From JBBDWK01 sp040902885 (GTDB lineage Bacteria > Acidobacteriota > Terriglobia > Bryobacterales > Bryobacteraceae): a DNA stretch of 34,465 nt. The stretch covers positions 1 to 34,465 of the forward strand of contig JBBDWK010000033.1 in NCBI GenBank assembly GCA_040902885.1, in the 5' to 3' direction. Positions 8,432 through 15,923 of the stretch are shown here, piece after piece (within the stretch, counting starts at the first letter, position 1; each line of letters begins with the position of its first letter). A program made the position numbers and the translations under genes. The notes beneath the pieces are model-generated. The model searched no databases. It was not told the origin of the DNA and saw only the letters and a program-made list of their open reading frames with translations.

Positions 8432-8719
8432 ATGGCCACCGAGACGACGTACACCAATTTGCGTGCCCATCTTGCATCCGTCCTGGATCAAGTCGTGGAC
8501 GATCGGGAAGTAGTGATTGTGCGCCGCCGCGACGCGAAGGACGTGGCTCTGGTGCCGGCCGACGAACTGGGAGGCCTGCTCGAAACGGCGCATTTGCTCC
8601 GCTCACCACGGAACGTCCACCGGCTGCTGACTGCGATGCGGCGTGCGGACCGCCGCAAACTCAAGCCCACACCGCTCGAGAAGCTGCGGCGGGATATGGG
8701 GCTCGATCCTGGCCGTTAA
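8432..8719 (+). CDS. yefM: Phd/YefM-family antitoxin
   Basis: The 95-residue product begins with the Phd/YefM DNA-binding fold: TTYTNLRAHLASVLDQVVDDREVVIVRRRDAKDVALVPADEL, a small beta-alpha domain that dimerises and binds the operator. The C-terminal region (residues 55-95, Arg/Lys-rich) is the part expected to wrap and neutralise the toxin. It has a GAGGAAG ribosome site seven bases before the ATG and follows the TGTACA-containing palindrome. Its 3' end overlaps the toxin frame, so the two are translated together. The antitoxin is expected to neutralise the YoeB-type ribonuclease and repress the operon. Confidence 0.85.
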   Translation: MATETTYTNLRAHLASVLDQVVDDREVVIVRRRDAKDVALVPADELGGLLETAHLLRSPRNVHRLLTAMRRADRRKLKPTPLEKLRRDMGLDPGR

Positions 8720-8975
8720 GCGAGACGCAGTATTTCACCCTGAATTTCGCGAAGACCTACGGCACTGGGTGGAAACCGACAGGAGGATCGCCATGCGAAT
8801 CCTGGAGCTGGCAGAGGCCGTACTCCGAGACCCATTCGCCGGTATTGGCAAACCCGAGGCCTTGAAGCACACTCTCGCAGGAGCTTGGTCCCGGAGAATC
8901 ACCCAAGAGCACCGTTTGGTCTATAGGGTAGACGGGACACGCATCGAATTCTTACAGGCCCGTTATCACTACTGA
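8643..8975 (+). CDS. yoeB: Txe/YoeB-family ribosome-dependent mRNA interferase toxin
   Basis: The recognisable part, AVFHPEFREDLRHW through ARYHY at the C-terminus, aligns with YoeB along its length. Conserved blocks are DPFAGIGKPEALKH (catalytic glutamate region), WSRRITQEHRLVYRV and the final RYHY with the C-terminal histidine. YoeB cleaves mRNA at the ribosomal A site. The start is uncertain. The frame opens at a GTG at 8643 (110 residues), but homology begins about 22-25 residues later, where no ATG, GTG or TTG exists. A CTG at 8709 would give the normal 88 residues. From GTG the overlap with the antitoxin is 77 bp; from CTG it is 11 bp. All expected active-site residues are present, so the toxin looks intact. 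Confidence 0.85.
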   Translation: MRTAANSSPHRSRSCGGIWGSILAVKRDAVFHPEFREDLRHWVETDRRIAMRILELAEAVLRDPFAGIGKPEALKHTLAGAWSRRITQEHRLVYRVDGTRIEFLQARYHY

Positions 8976-8990
8976 CGTCCGTCGTAGTCC

Positions 8991-10952
8991 TTACTCCGCG
9001 TCCGAACGCCTCTGCCGCTCGTAAGGCGTCTTCAGATACTTTGCGGCTTCTTCTTGCGCCCCTTGGGTGTTGTCCTTGGTGCGCACCGCCTGGTTGTACT
9101 CGTTGATGGCCCGCTCGCGCTGCTGCGTGATGTCGAAAATCTTTCCCAGGTTGATGTGCGCCCACACTTCCGTCCACTTCGGCTCCAGATCGCCATTCAA
9201 CGCTTCCCGGAACTCGTTCGCCGCCGACTGATAATTGTTCTGCAGGAAGAACAACTCGCCAATGCGGTAGTGCGCGAGAGAGCTGTAACGGTTCGCCTCC
9301 AGCGCGCGCTGGTATTCCTTCAGCGCCTCGCCGAAATCGCTCAGCTCCGCGAACTGCTCGCCGCGCCGGATGGCCACCGCCAGCCGCACGTCGTTGTTGA
9401 ACCGGAGCACGCGGTTGTTGGGATCGAGCACGATCGACCGCGGCTTGCCAAACGTCTCGACCACGAACTCGGACGAGGTCCCCACCACTTCCACCTTCTT
9501 GTCCTCCGGGTTGCCCTCGGTCTCCACGCGCAGGTCCACCGGCATGCGGAACGTGTCCAGGTCCTGCGACACCTTGCCGATCACGCGGAAGCCTTCCTGC
9601 GTCCGGAAAATCGTGTACTCGAGCTTGAATTCCGGCGCGCCGCTCGACTCGATCCATTGAATGAAGAAATACTGCAGGCTCTGCTGCGATGCGTTCTCCA
9701 CAACCTTGCGCAGATCGTCGGTTGACACCGGCTTCCGGGCATTCTGACCCGCGAAGTCCTTCAGCGCCTGGAAGAACTTCTCGTCTCCAATCACGGCGCG
9801 AAGCATATGCAGGACAGCCGCGCCCTTGCTGGCCGTCAAAGCCCACAACTCCGGAGCGTAGTCCTCCAGCCGGGCGGCTTGAATGATCGGAACATCGTCG
9901 ATGGTGAGCGACTCCACGAAGGCGTCCCGCGCTTCGGCTTCGAGCGCCGCCGGACCGTTAGACTGCTCCACCCAGAGCATCTCGGAATAAGCGGCCAGAC
10001 CGTTGGAGAGCCAGAGGTGATTGCGGGTGGCGGGCGACAGCAGGTTGCTCCACCACTGCCGCGAAATCTGGTTGGCCAGCAGCTTGGAACCGACCTGCTT
10101 GCCGATCGCTCTCGGGCTCAAGAAGATAACGCCCGGCGCGGCGTAGCCGTTCGGAGCGCCGTTCTCGGTCTGGACGATGGTGAGATTGGCGTATGGCGGC
10201 AGGCCGAACAGGCCGGTGAAGTGGGTCATGATCTTGCCCGCTTCCTGTCCATAGGCGCCCGCCATCGCGGCCTCGTCGCCTCGGAAATAGAGGCTGGTCG
10301 TCACGCCTTCCGACGGCACCCGCGCGGGGTCTCCACGCACCACGGCCAGGCTGCCGGGGAAGGAGGCCTGGTCGAACTGAAAGCTGTATATCGCCTTCCC
10401 GGCCGAGGCCTGCGACGTGTCGATGCCGCTCGAAACCACACGATAGCCGTCCGCCACGGTGATGTTCATTTTTGCGGAATAGCGGTCCGTGGTGTAGCCA
10501 TTTACGGGGAACCAGCGGGACGGATAAAGCAAGTAGGCGTAGTCGTTCTGGATGGAGGCGAAGCGGATGCCGTAGACCGGCGAATCCTCGGACCCGGAAA
10601 GGCGGCCGCCGTAGTGAAAGGTGACGGTCGCGGCCTCGTCTTTCATCACCGGCTCCGAAAAGTTCAAACGGACGGTGAAGTCCTGCGGAGAAGCCGAGAA
10701 AGGCACTGCATTCCCTTTCGCGTCCTCTACGGCAGAGACTTTCAGGGCATTGTTCAGCTCAAAAGCGGCCGTGACGATGTTCTCGTCCACCGGGCGGAAC
10801 CGGACCTTTACCTTGGCCTCCAGCGACTGCGTCCGCTGATTGATCTCCGCGTCGATGTCGTAGTGCTCGACGTCGATCCGCGACCGGCGCTCCTGGCCGG
10901 CAGCCAACGTAGCGAGAGCCAGCGCCATCACTGCAAATCTAGCAACCATCAT
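8991..10952 (-). CDS. Secreted M1-peptidase-like protein lacking the zinc site, with C-terminal TPRs
   Basis: The 653-residue product has a signal peptide (residues 1-19), an M1 aminopeptidase-like beta domain (25-215) and an M1 catalytic-like domain (220-440) with HFTGLFGLPPYANLTIV and QWWSN...HLWLSNGLAAYSEML. TPR-like repeats follow at about 540-640 (GEQFAELSDFGEALKEYQRALEANRYSSLAHY begins them). The M1 zinc motif HExxH is N294-Q-I-S-R298, the downstream zinc glutamate is N317, and the GAMEN motif reads GAPNGY. A metalloprotease function is therefore not expected; a scaffold or binding role is inferred. A strong AAGGAG lies six bases before the ATG. The start lies inside the 3' end of lpxB (14-bp overlap), so the two are coupled. 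Confidence 0.85.
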   Translation of the reverse strand: MMVARFAVMALALATLAAGQERRSRIDVEHYDIDAEINQRTQSLEAKVKVRFRPVDENIVTAAFELNNALKVSAVEDAKGNAVPFSASPQDFTVRLNFSEPVMKDEAATVTFHYGGRLSGSEDSPVYGIRFASIQNDYAYLLYPSRWFPVNGYTTDRYSAKMNITVADGYRVVSSGIDTSQASAGKAIYSFQFDQASFPGSLAVVRGDPARVPSEGVTTSLYFRGDEAAMAGAYGQEAGKIMTHFTGLFGLPPYANLTIVQTENGAPNGYAAPGVIFLSPRAIGKQVGSKLLANQISRQWWSNLLSPATRNHLWLSNGLAAYSEMLWVEQSNGPAALEAEARDAFVESLTIDDVPIIQAARLEDYAPELWALTASKGAAVLHMLRAVIGDEKFFQALKDFAGQNARKPVSTDDLRKVVENASQQSLQYFFIQWIESSGAPEFKLEYTIFRTQEGFRVIGKVSQDLDTFRMPVDLRVETEGNPEDKKVEVVGTSSEFVVETFGKPRSIVLDPNNRVLRFNNDVRLAVAIRRGEQFAELSDFGEALKEYQRALEANRYSSLAHYRIGELFFLQNNYQSAANEFREALNGDLEPKWTEVWAHINLGKIFDITQQRERAINEYNQAVRTKDNTQGAQEEAAKYLKTPYERQRRSDAE

Positions 10953-12120
10953 GAGCCACTCCTTCTACCTGCACGACACCCGATACAGGGGACGTAACGC
11001 CCAACCGTTCGATTTCATCGGCCGCCCGCCGGATCGGGTCCACGCCCGCCATCAGCTTACCGGCCACTTCGCCCAGATCCTTGCGCATCCTGTCGCGCGC
11101 CTCCGCATCGTCCAGCAACCGTCTGGTTTCGGCCGCCAGCCTGTGAGACTGCATCGCCCCCTGCATCAGCTCGGGAACCACGGCCCGTCCGGCAATCAGG
11201 TTGACCATGGAGTAAAAGGGAACCCGTACCAGCATTCTGCCCAGCAACCAGCTTACCGGGGTTACCTTATAAAAAGTAACCATGGGCGTGCCCAGCAGAG
11301 CCGCTTCCACCGTCACCGTCCCGCTGGCCGCCATCGCCACGTCGGCATGAGCGATCGCGTCCCAGGTCTCTCCTTCGATCACCCGAATTGGCGCCGCTCC
11401 GATGCGCTCCTCAAAAAACGCCCTTCCCGTGGTAGACGACGCCGGAAGCAGAAAGCTGGCGGCGCGGCCGGCGTAAAGCCTCTCCACCGTCTCCAGGAGT
11501 ACGGGAAGATGCCGGGCGGCTTCGCCTTTCCTGCTACCTGGCAGTATCGTTACTAATGGACGAGTGGCAGGCAAACGGTGTTTCCGAAAAAAATCCCCTT
11601 TGGAATGAATGGGGCGCACCAGAGTGGTCAGGGGATGGCCGATATACACCGCCGGCACGTCATGCTGCCGAAAAAACGCCTCCTCAAAGGGGAAGATGCA
11701 GAGCAGCAGGTCGATCGTGCGCCGCATCAGAGGCAGACGGCCTTTGCGCCATGCCCAGACCTGCGGAGCGACCAAATAGGCCACGGGAACGCCGGACGCT
11801 TTCAGACCTCGCGCCAGCCGCAAGTGAAAATCGGGCGAATCTGTAAGTATAGCCAAGTCCGGACTACGCTCTCGGCAAACGGACTGCAACTTCTTATATT
11901 CCTGGTAGATATGAGGAAGATGACCCACTACCTCAAACAGCCCTACCACGGCCAGGCTGGCTGCGTCCACGATGGTTTCCACCCCCGCACGCCGCATATG
12001 CGGCCCCGTACAGCCGAAGAATTTCGCGCTGGGATCGCGGCGGCGCAGTTCCTCAACCAGGCGCGCCGCATACAGATCGCCCGAAGCTTCACCGGCCGAA
12101 ACCAGAATCGCGCGGGGCAT
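10939..12120 (-). CDS. lpxB: Lipid-A-disaccharide synthase
   Basis: The 393-residue product is LpxB, the GT19 glycosyltransferase that joins UDP-diacylglucosamine and lipid X to make lipid A disaccharide at the inner face of the inner membrane. It shows the hallmark SAGEASGDLYAARLVEEL near the start, then GVETIVDAASLAVVGLFEV, LTDSPDFHLRLA, YLVAPQVWAWRKGR, ILPGSRKGE and GTVTVEAALLGTPMV. Length is normal. No strong ribosome site is visible. The stop codon lies inside the following M1-like gene, with a 14-bp overlap. It is divergent from the unknown gene at 12179, with only 58 bp between starts. Confidence 0.95.
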   Translation of the reverse strand: MPRAILVSAGEASGDLYAARLVEELRRRDPSAKFFGCTGPHMRRAGVETIVDAASLAVVGLFEVVGHLPHIYQEYKKLQSVCRERSPDLAILTDSPDFHLRLARGLKASGVPVAYLVAPQVWAWRKGRLPLMRRTIDLLLCIFPFEEAFFRQHDVPAVYIGHPLTTLVRPIHSKGDFFRKHRLPATRPLVTILPGSRKGEAARHLPVLLETVERLYAGRAASFLLPASSTTGRAFFEERIGAAPIRVIEGETWDAIAHADVAMAASGTVTVEAALLGTPMVTFYKVTPVSWLLGRMLVRVPFYSMVNLIAGRAVVPELMQGAMQSHRLAAETRRLLDDAEARDRMRKDLGEVAGKLMAGVDPIRRAADEIERLGVTSPVSGVVQVEGVAHDGC

Positions 12121-12178
12121 TAGGTTGAGTCTATCAAGGTCCGCGTGGATCTGAATTTGCTACACTTTGGAAAGCTGG

Positions 12179-12934
12179 ATGTCCACCCAAACCGATCGTC
12201 TTCCCGTGGAAGAGCTCGCGCAGCGCTTTCGTGGAGAGATGATCCCTTTAAACAACACGTTTTCGTACCTCTCCCTAACTCCCCTCCCTGAGGAGGACCT
12301 GCGTCAGTACCTTCGCGACCCTGTCACGGCATTGCCTCTCAAAATCGTGGAGCGTCTTCCCAAGGTGCGCGTGGTGCTGGTGCCGTTTCTGGAACGCGCG
12401 AACGGGACCAGAACCCCCGGCGGCGAAATCGTCACATTTGAAAAGCCGGCCGAGAACCGCCAGACATTCTGGACCCGGCGCGCGGACGAGGAAGGCGTGA
12501 CGCTCGTCTTCGCCATCAAAGACGAGCAGATGGCCGACTATCATTATTCCTTTTACAGCGCCATCGCTTCCGTGGTGAGCGAACGCCAGGAGGACGAGCC
12601 GCAGGAGCGTTTTTTGAGGCTGGTGCGCGAGGAGCTGGCTGCCGAGGTGCACGGTGAGGTTGACGAGCGCAGTTGGCACCTGAAGCAGGCTCTGCTTCGC
12701 CGCCCGGTTAAGTCCGGCCGCGAGAGCAAGCAGTTTCGTGAGTACGCCAGGCAGGCGTTTTTGGACACCCTCACGCTCTATCTCCACGGCCTCTGCTGCG
12801 ATATCGACGTGGAGACCGGCCCCCGCCAGATGGCCAGCCGCTATCTGCGCCGGCGTTTGGAGATGCTGGCCACGGCGTTTCCGCCGCCCGAAGGCTACGC
12901 CATCTTCCCGGAGACGAAGAAGCGCTCAAGTTAG
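12179..12934 (+). CDS. Unrecognised 251-residue cytoplasmic protein
   Basis: I do not recognise a family. The protein is soluble, with no signal peptide or membrane segment. The first half is mixed (LPKVRVVLVPFLER, VTFEKPAENRQTFW, GVTLVFAIKDEQMADYHYSFYSAIASVV, probably beta-rich). The second half is helical and highly charged (FLRLVREELAAEVHGEVDERSWHLKQALL, RESKQFREYARQAFLDTLTLYLHGL, MASRYLRRRLEMLATAF). There is no obvious catalytic motif; a lone CC pair occurs in GLCCDID. The ATG at 12179 is preferred over an in-frame TTG at 12167 because a GGAAAG site precedes it. It shares a 58-bp divergent promoter region with lpxB. Consistent frame use and amino-acid composition support a real gene. Confidence 0.75.
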   Translation: MSTQTDRLPVEELAQRFRGEMIPLNNTFSYLSLTPLPEEDLRQYLRDPVTALPLKIVERLPKVRVVLVPFLERANGTRTPGGEIVTFEKPAENRQTFWTRRADEEGVTLVFAIKDEQMADYHYSFYSAIASVVSERQEDEPQERFLRLVREELAAEVHGEVDERSWHLKQALLRRPVKSGRESKQFREYARQAFLDTLTLYLHGLCCDIDVETGPRQMASRYLRRRLEMLATAFPPPEGYAIFPETKKRSS

Positions 12935-13116
12935 TACTCGGTTTCAGAAGTTCGCTCACGTATTTGCGAGCGGCGCCAGGCGAAAGGCATGGAGCGCTTC
13001 GTGCGCCGCGCCGCTGCTCGTAGAGCAGTCCTGTCTACACCACGGCGTTCAGAGTGGACCTATCTGGGACAATTGTTGTCGGAAGTGCGATTCGACGGAG
13101 GAAAGGAAGAAACGAG

Positions 13117-14598
13117 ATGCAAAGAGCACTCAGACGACTGCTCATAGCAGCCATTCTGCTCGTCTGGGCCTCGACTCCGGTGACGGCCCAGACGCTGGCG
13201 GCGCAGATCGCGGAGGCGCCGCTGCGGGACCTGGCCGAATTCGAGGGACACTACGAGTACCGGGACGGCGGCACGCTCTTCATTGTGGCGGGCAGTGAGC
13301 GGCTGTTCGCGATCATCGGCGAGTCCAAGTACGCGCTTCGTGCGGCGGGCACCGACAGGTTCACGAATCCTGGCGGGGACGCGATCCCATTCCTCCGCGA
13401 CGCCGACGGGCGCATCGTGGCATTCAAGGAACACGGCGACACGTTCTCGCGACTGTCGTCAAGCGTCTCCGCGGCCGCGCGTCAGCTCCTCCAGCCGCGT
13501 CCGCCGGGTCCGGATGGACGGCCGGTCGTCTATCGCTACGAGCGACCGGCCCAACTCTCGGATGGGATTCGAGTAGGCGCGGCGGGACCGGGCGCGCTCC
13601 CTCGGGAGGTGGCGGAGCGACTCGTGAACGGGGTCATTGATGGCACATATGCCGATGTCCGTTCGATCGTCGTCCATCACAGGGGTGCGCTGCTGCTGGA
13701 GGAGTACTTCTACGGCTACGACCGTGACAGGCCGCACCAGATGCGCTCGCTTACCAAGAGCGTGATCTCGTTGCTCGTGGGCGCGGCCGTTGACCGGGGA
13801 CTGCTCCGCGCCGACAAGCCCGCGCTCGCGCGGCTGGGCTACGCGGCCTACGGGAATCCCGATCCCCGCAAGGCGATGGTGACGCTGACCGACCTGTTGT
13901 CCCACCGGTCGGGCTTCGCCTGCAACGACTACGACGCCGCCTCGCCCGGCAACGAGGGGAAGCTGTACGAGACCTCGGATTGGGCCAAGGCGTTTGTCGA
14001 CCTGCCCATGGCGGCCGATCCGGGCACAATCGCGCGCTACTGCTCGAGCGGGATCATCACGACCGGCCGCGTCGTAGAACGCGCGGCGGGCAAGCCGTTG
14101 CCCGAATTCGCACAGGAGGCACTCTTCGGGCCCCTCGGTATCCGGCCAGCCGACTGGAGGTGGAATTTCACGCTCGATCGCAGCCAGCGCGACGAGTTTG
14201 GACAGGTCTACCTCAGGCCGCGCGACCTGCTGAAGCTCGGGATGCTCATCCAGCAACGCGGGGAGTGGGAGGGTCGGCGCGTCGTGTCGGCGTCATGGGT
14301 CGATGCGGCCGTCGCGCGCCAGTCGCGCATCGACGACAGCGACTACGGTCTGGGAATCTGGCACCGCTGGTACCGGGTGCAGACCCCGGTGGGTGAGCGC
14401 CGAGTCGACACCATCATGCTCTCGGGGAACGGTGGCCAGAAGGTGTACCTCGTGCCATCGCTCGATCTCATAGTGGTGTTCACAGGAGGTGCCTTCAACG
14501 TGGAATCACCCGTGAATGCGATGATGACGCGGGTCCTGCTGCCGGCGCTGATGGAGGCCGCGTCGTCGACCGGTCAGCGCCCGCCCGGCGGCGGCTGA
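13117..14598 (+). CDS. Exported class C beta-lactamase-like serine hydrolase
   Basis: The 493-residue product has a signal peptide (1-24, ending VTAQ). A pre-domain of about 110 residues follows, with DLAEFEGHYEYRDGGTLFIV, resembling domains attached to serine hydrolases. The beta-lactamase-related domain comes next: S211-L-T-K214 (SxxK nucleophile motif), Y308-C-S310 (YxN/YxS motif), and SGNGGQ around 436-441 in place of the KTG box. Members act as penicillin-binding-like hydrolases, esterases or amide hydrolases; the substrate cannot be told. The frame opens at 13054, but the ATG at 13117 directly starts the signal peptide and follows an AGGAAAGGAAG-type site. The 182 bp upstream hold no gene. 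An attC-like element lies 82 bp behind the stop, so this may be an integron-type cassette gene. Confidence 0.85.
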   Translation: MQRALRRLLIAAILLVWASTPVTAQTLAAQIAEAPLRDLAEFEGHYEYRDGGTLFIVAGSERLFAIIGESKYALRAAGTDRFTNPGGDAIPFLRDADGRIVAFKEHGDTFSRLSSSVSAAARQLLQPRPPGPDGRPVVYRYERPAQLSDGIRVGAAGPGALPREVAERLVNGVIDGTYADVRSIVVHHRGALLLEEYFYGYDRDRPHQMRSLTKSVISLLVGAAVDRGLLRADKPALARLGYAAYGNPDPRKAMVTLTDLLSHRSGFACNDYDAASPGNEGKLYETSDWAKAFVDLPMAADPGTIARYCSSGIITTGRVVERAAGKPLPEFAQEALFGPLGIRPADWRWNFTLDRSQRDEFGQVYLRPRDLLKLGMLIQQRGEWEGRRVVSASWVDAAVARQSRIDDSDYGLGIWHRWYRVQTPVGERRVDTIMLSGNGGQKVYLVPSLDLIVVFTGGAFNVESPVNAMMTRVLLPALMEAASSTGQRPPGGG

Positions 14599-14680
14599 TG
14601 GACGCGATCCGCGGCGCCGGCCTCAGCGCACTTCGACGAAAGACGTCGAAGCTCCACCGCCTCGCCAAATTCATCGCGCG

Positions 14681-14772
14681 ATCTAACGATGCTTGCTGCT
14701 GGTGAGCGGGTATTGGAAGCGCGCTGCGCGCGCCTCGGTATCATCCGCTCGCAGCAGAAGTTGGCGTTAGGG
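14681..14772. other. attC-like integron recombination site
   Basis: This 92-bp imperfect palindrome begins ATCTAAC (fits RYYYAAC) and ends GTTAGGG (GTTRRR, last base not Y). CTAACG pairs with CGTTAG. After short unpaired spacers, CTT-G-CTGCTG pairs with CAGCAGAAG leaving one unpaired G. GAGCGG then pairs with CCGCTC, and an apical GCGCG-CTG-CGCGC hairpin closes it. Paired outer R boxes, spacer, inner L boxes with a single extra base, and a variable palindromic centre are the layout of attC. It lies in the 425-bp gene-free stretch 14599-15023, where nothing else is evident. No integrase and no second clear attC are in the window. Confidence 0.5.
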
Positions 14773-15023
14773 CACCCCGTTTGGGCCTGGCCGACCGCTG
14801 GAACCGGCGAATCCCGCGCTGGACATCTGAGATGGAGTTGCATAGCCGATCAAAGTGGACGCAGGAGTGTCGTGCCGTCCTACGTAATCGCCCAGTGGCG
14901 GGCAATCGTCGTGGGTGTTCATGCGGCCGAACTTCTCGCGAAAACGCCGTTTTTCACATCGTACGGCTGCATGATAGTCTGAGGGGTAGACCTTGACGTG
15001 AACGCCCTTGTGGTATTACCCGC

Positions 15024-15434
15024 ATGAAAAAAGCGACTTCCGGTGATCGCGGTTCGGCCGCGAAAGGCAACGTCGCTCCGAAGAACGTGGACGAATACCT
15101 CGCAGGCGTCCCGGAACCCGCCCGCAGCACCTTGAACAGGGTTCGCGCGGCGATTCGGTCCGCTGTACCGCCGGAGGCCACGGAGGCCATCAGCTATCGG
15201 ATTCCCACGTTCAAGTACAAAGGACCGCTGCTGGGGTTCGCCGCGTTTTCGGACCATTGCGGTTTGTACCCTATGAGTCCGTCTGTGATGGAGGCGTTCA
15301 AGGACGAACTCAAGGACTTCCACACATCCAAAGGTACAATCCGCTTCCCTGTGGACAAGTCTCTGCCGGCCGCTCTTGTGAAAAAGCTGGTGAAGGCGCG
15401 GATCGCGGAGAACGAACACAAGAAGCAGCGCTGA
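15024..15434 (+). CDS. DUF1801 (YdhG-like) family protein
   Basis: The 136-residue product matches the DUF1801/YdhG family of small cytoplasmic proteins: VDEYLAGVPEPARSTLNRVRAAIRSAVPPEATEAISYRIPTFKYKGPLLGFAAF, then HCGLYPMSPSVMEAF and TSKGTIRFPVDKSLPAALVKKLVKAR. Members have an iron-chaperone-like fold, but a role is not established. The first 20 residues are Lys/Ser-rich. The ATG is the first in frame, and the ribosome site before it is weak. It is downstream of the attC-like site and the serine hydrolase on the same strand. DUF1801 genes are common in environmental integron cassettes in my recollection, which fits the context but is not proof. Confidence 0.85.
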   Translation: MKKATSGDRGSAAKGNVAPKNVDEYLAGVPEPARSTLNRVRAAIRSAVPPEATEAISYRIPTFKYKGPLLGFAAFSDHCGLYPMSPSVMEAFKDELKDFHTSKGTIRFPVDKSLPAALVKKLVKARIAENEHKKQR

Positions 15435-15556
15435 TCGGGCTGCCTTCGAGACCAGTGCATGGCTCGAAGACGGTTGGCTGACCCCATTACCCGCCGAAAT
15501 TCGTTAGTACCCTATCGGCTCCGCGAGTACGTGAGCGAGCTTCTGAAACGGGTGTA

Positions 15557-15573
15557 CTTAGAACGTTTCTAAG
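15557..15573. promoter_or_regulatory. Perfect palindrome CTTAGAA-N3-TTCTAAG
   Basis: A 7-bp perfect inverted repeat with a 3-nt centre lies in the 166-bp gap between the DUF1801 and zinc-ribbon stops (genes converge here). It is AT-rich and too weak for a classic terminator. It could be a protein-binding site or part of a bidirectional terminator. Confidence 0.3.
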
Positions 15574-15600
15574 AAGAAATAGAACGGCGCGGAGGCATCC

Positions 15601-15921
15601 TTATGCGGGCGCCTCCGCGACTTCGGTAATCTCCAGTTCCAGCAGCCTCCCACACGCCCGGCACACCAGCCTTCCGTCCTCCAGAACGTAGACCTCAAGC
15701 GAATCGCACCGGCAACAGTTGACCGTGGGCTCGGTGGAATCCGGCAGCGGGTCGGGCGCTTCGACTCCGGTCACGCTTCCGCCCGCGGCCTTGGTGGCCG
15801 GTTCGAAAGTCGTCTGGCAGTCGTTGCAGACGTGGTTGAAGCAACAGTTCGGCGTGCAACTATAAAATACGTCAGGAGAACCGCAGGTCGGGCAGGAGAG
15901 GCTTAGCTTTCGCGTTTTCAC
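15601..15921 (-). CDS. Small double zinc-ribbon protein
   Basis: Read from a GTG at 15921, the product is 106 residues with two likely zinc ribbons. The first uses C10/C13 (CPTCGS) and the cluster C22-C26-C27-C32-C35 (CTPNCCFNHVCNDC). The second uses C70/C72 with C87/C90 (CCRCDS, CRACGR). Between them is an acidic, Pro-rich linker. The GTG follows the stop of the upstream propeller/amidohydrolase gene by two bases, pointing to translational coupling. The frame is also open from an ATG at 15972 inside that gene, which would add 17 residues. No specific function is recognisable; nucleic-acid or protein binding is the usual role of such ribbons. Confidence 0.65.
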   Translation of the reverse strand: MKTRKLSLSCPTCGSPDVFYSCTPNCCFNHVCNDCQTTFEPATKAAGGSVTGVEAPDPLPDSTEPTVNCCRCDSLEVYVLEDGRLVCRACGRLLELEITEVAEAPA

Positions 15922-15923
15922 GT

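Noticed and set aside
12935..13116. Search for an attC or attI upstream of the serine hydrolase
   Set aside because: No RYYYAAC box pairs with a GTTRRRY box here, so the 5' border of a cassette cannot be shown.
14689..14982. Short plus-strand frames over 14.69-15.0 kb
   Set aside because: They run through the attC-like palindrome, and I see no ribosome site or family.
15503..15509. GTTAGTA as a possible second attC end after the DUF1801 gene
   Set aside because: It does not fit GTTRRRY and no partner TAAC box lies within 100 bp upstream.
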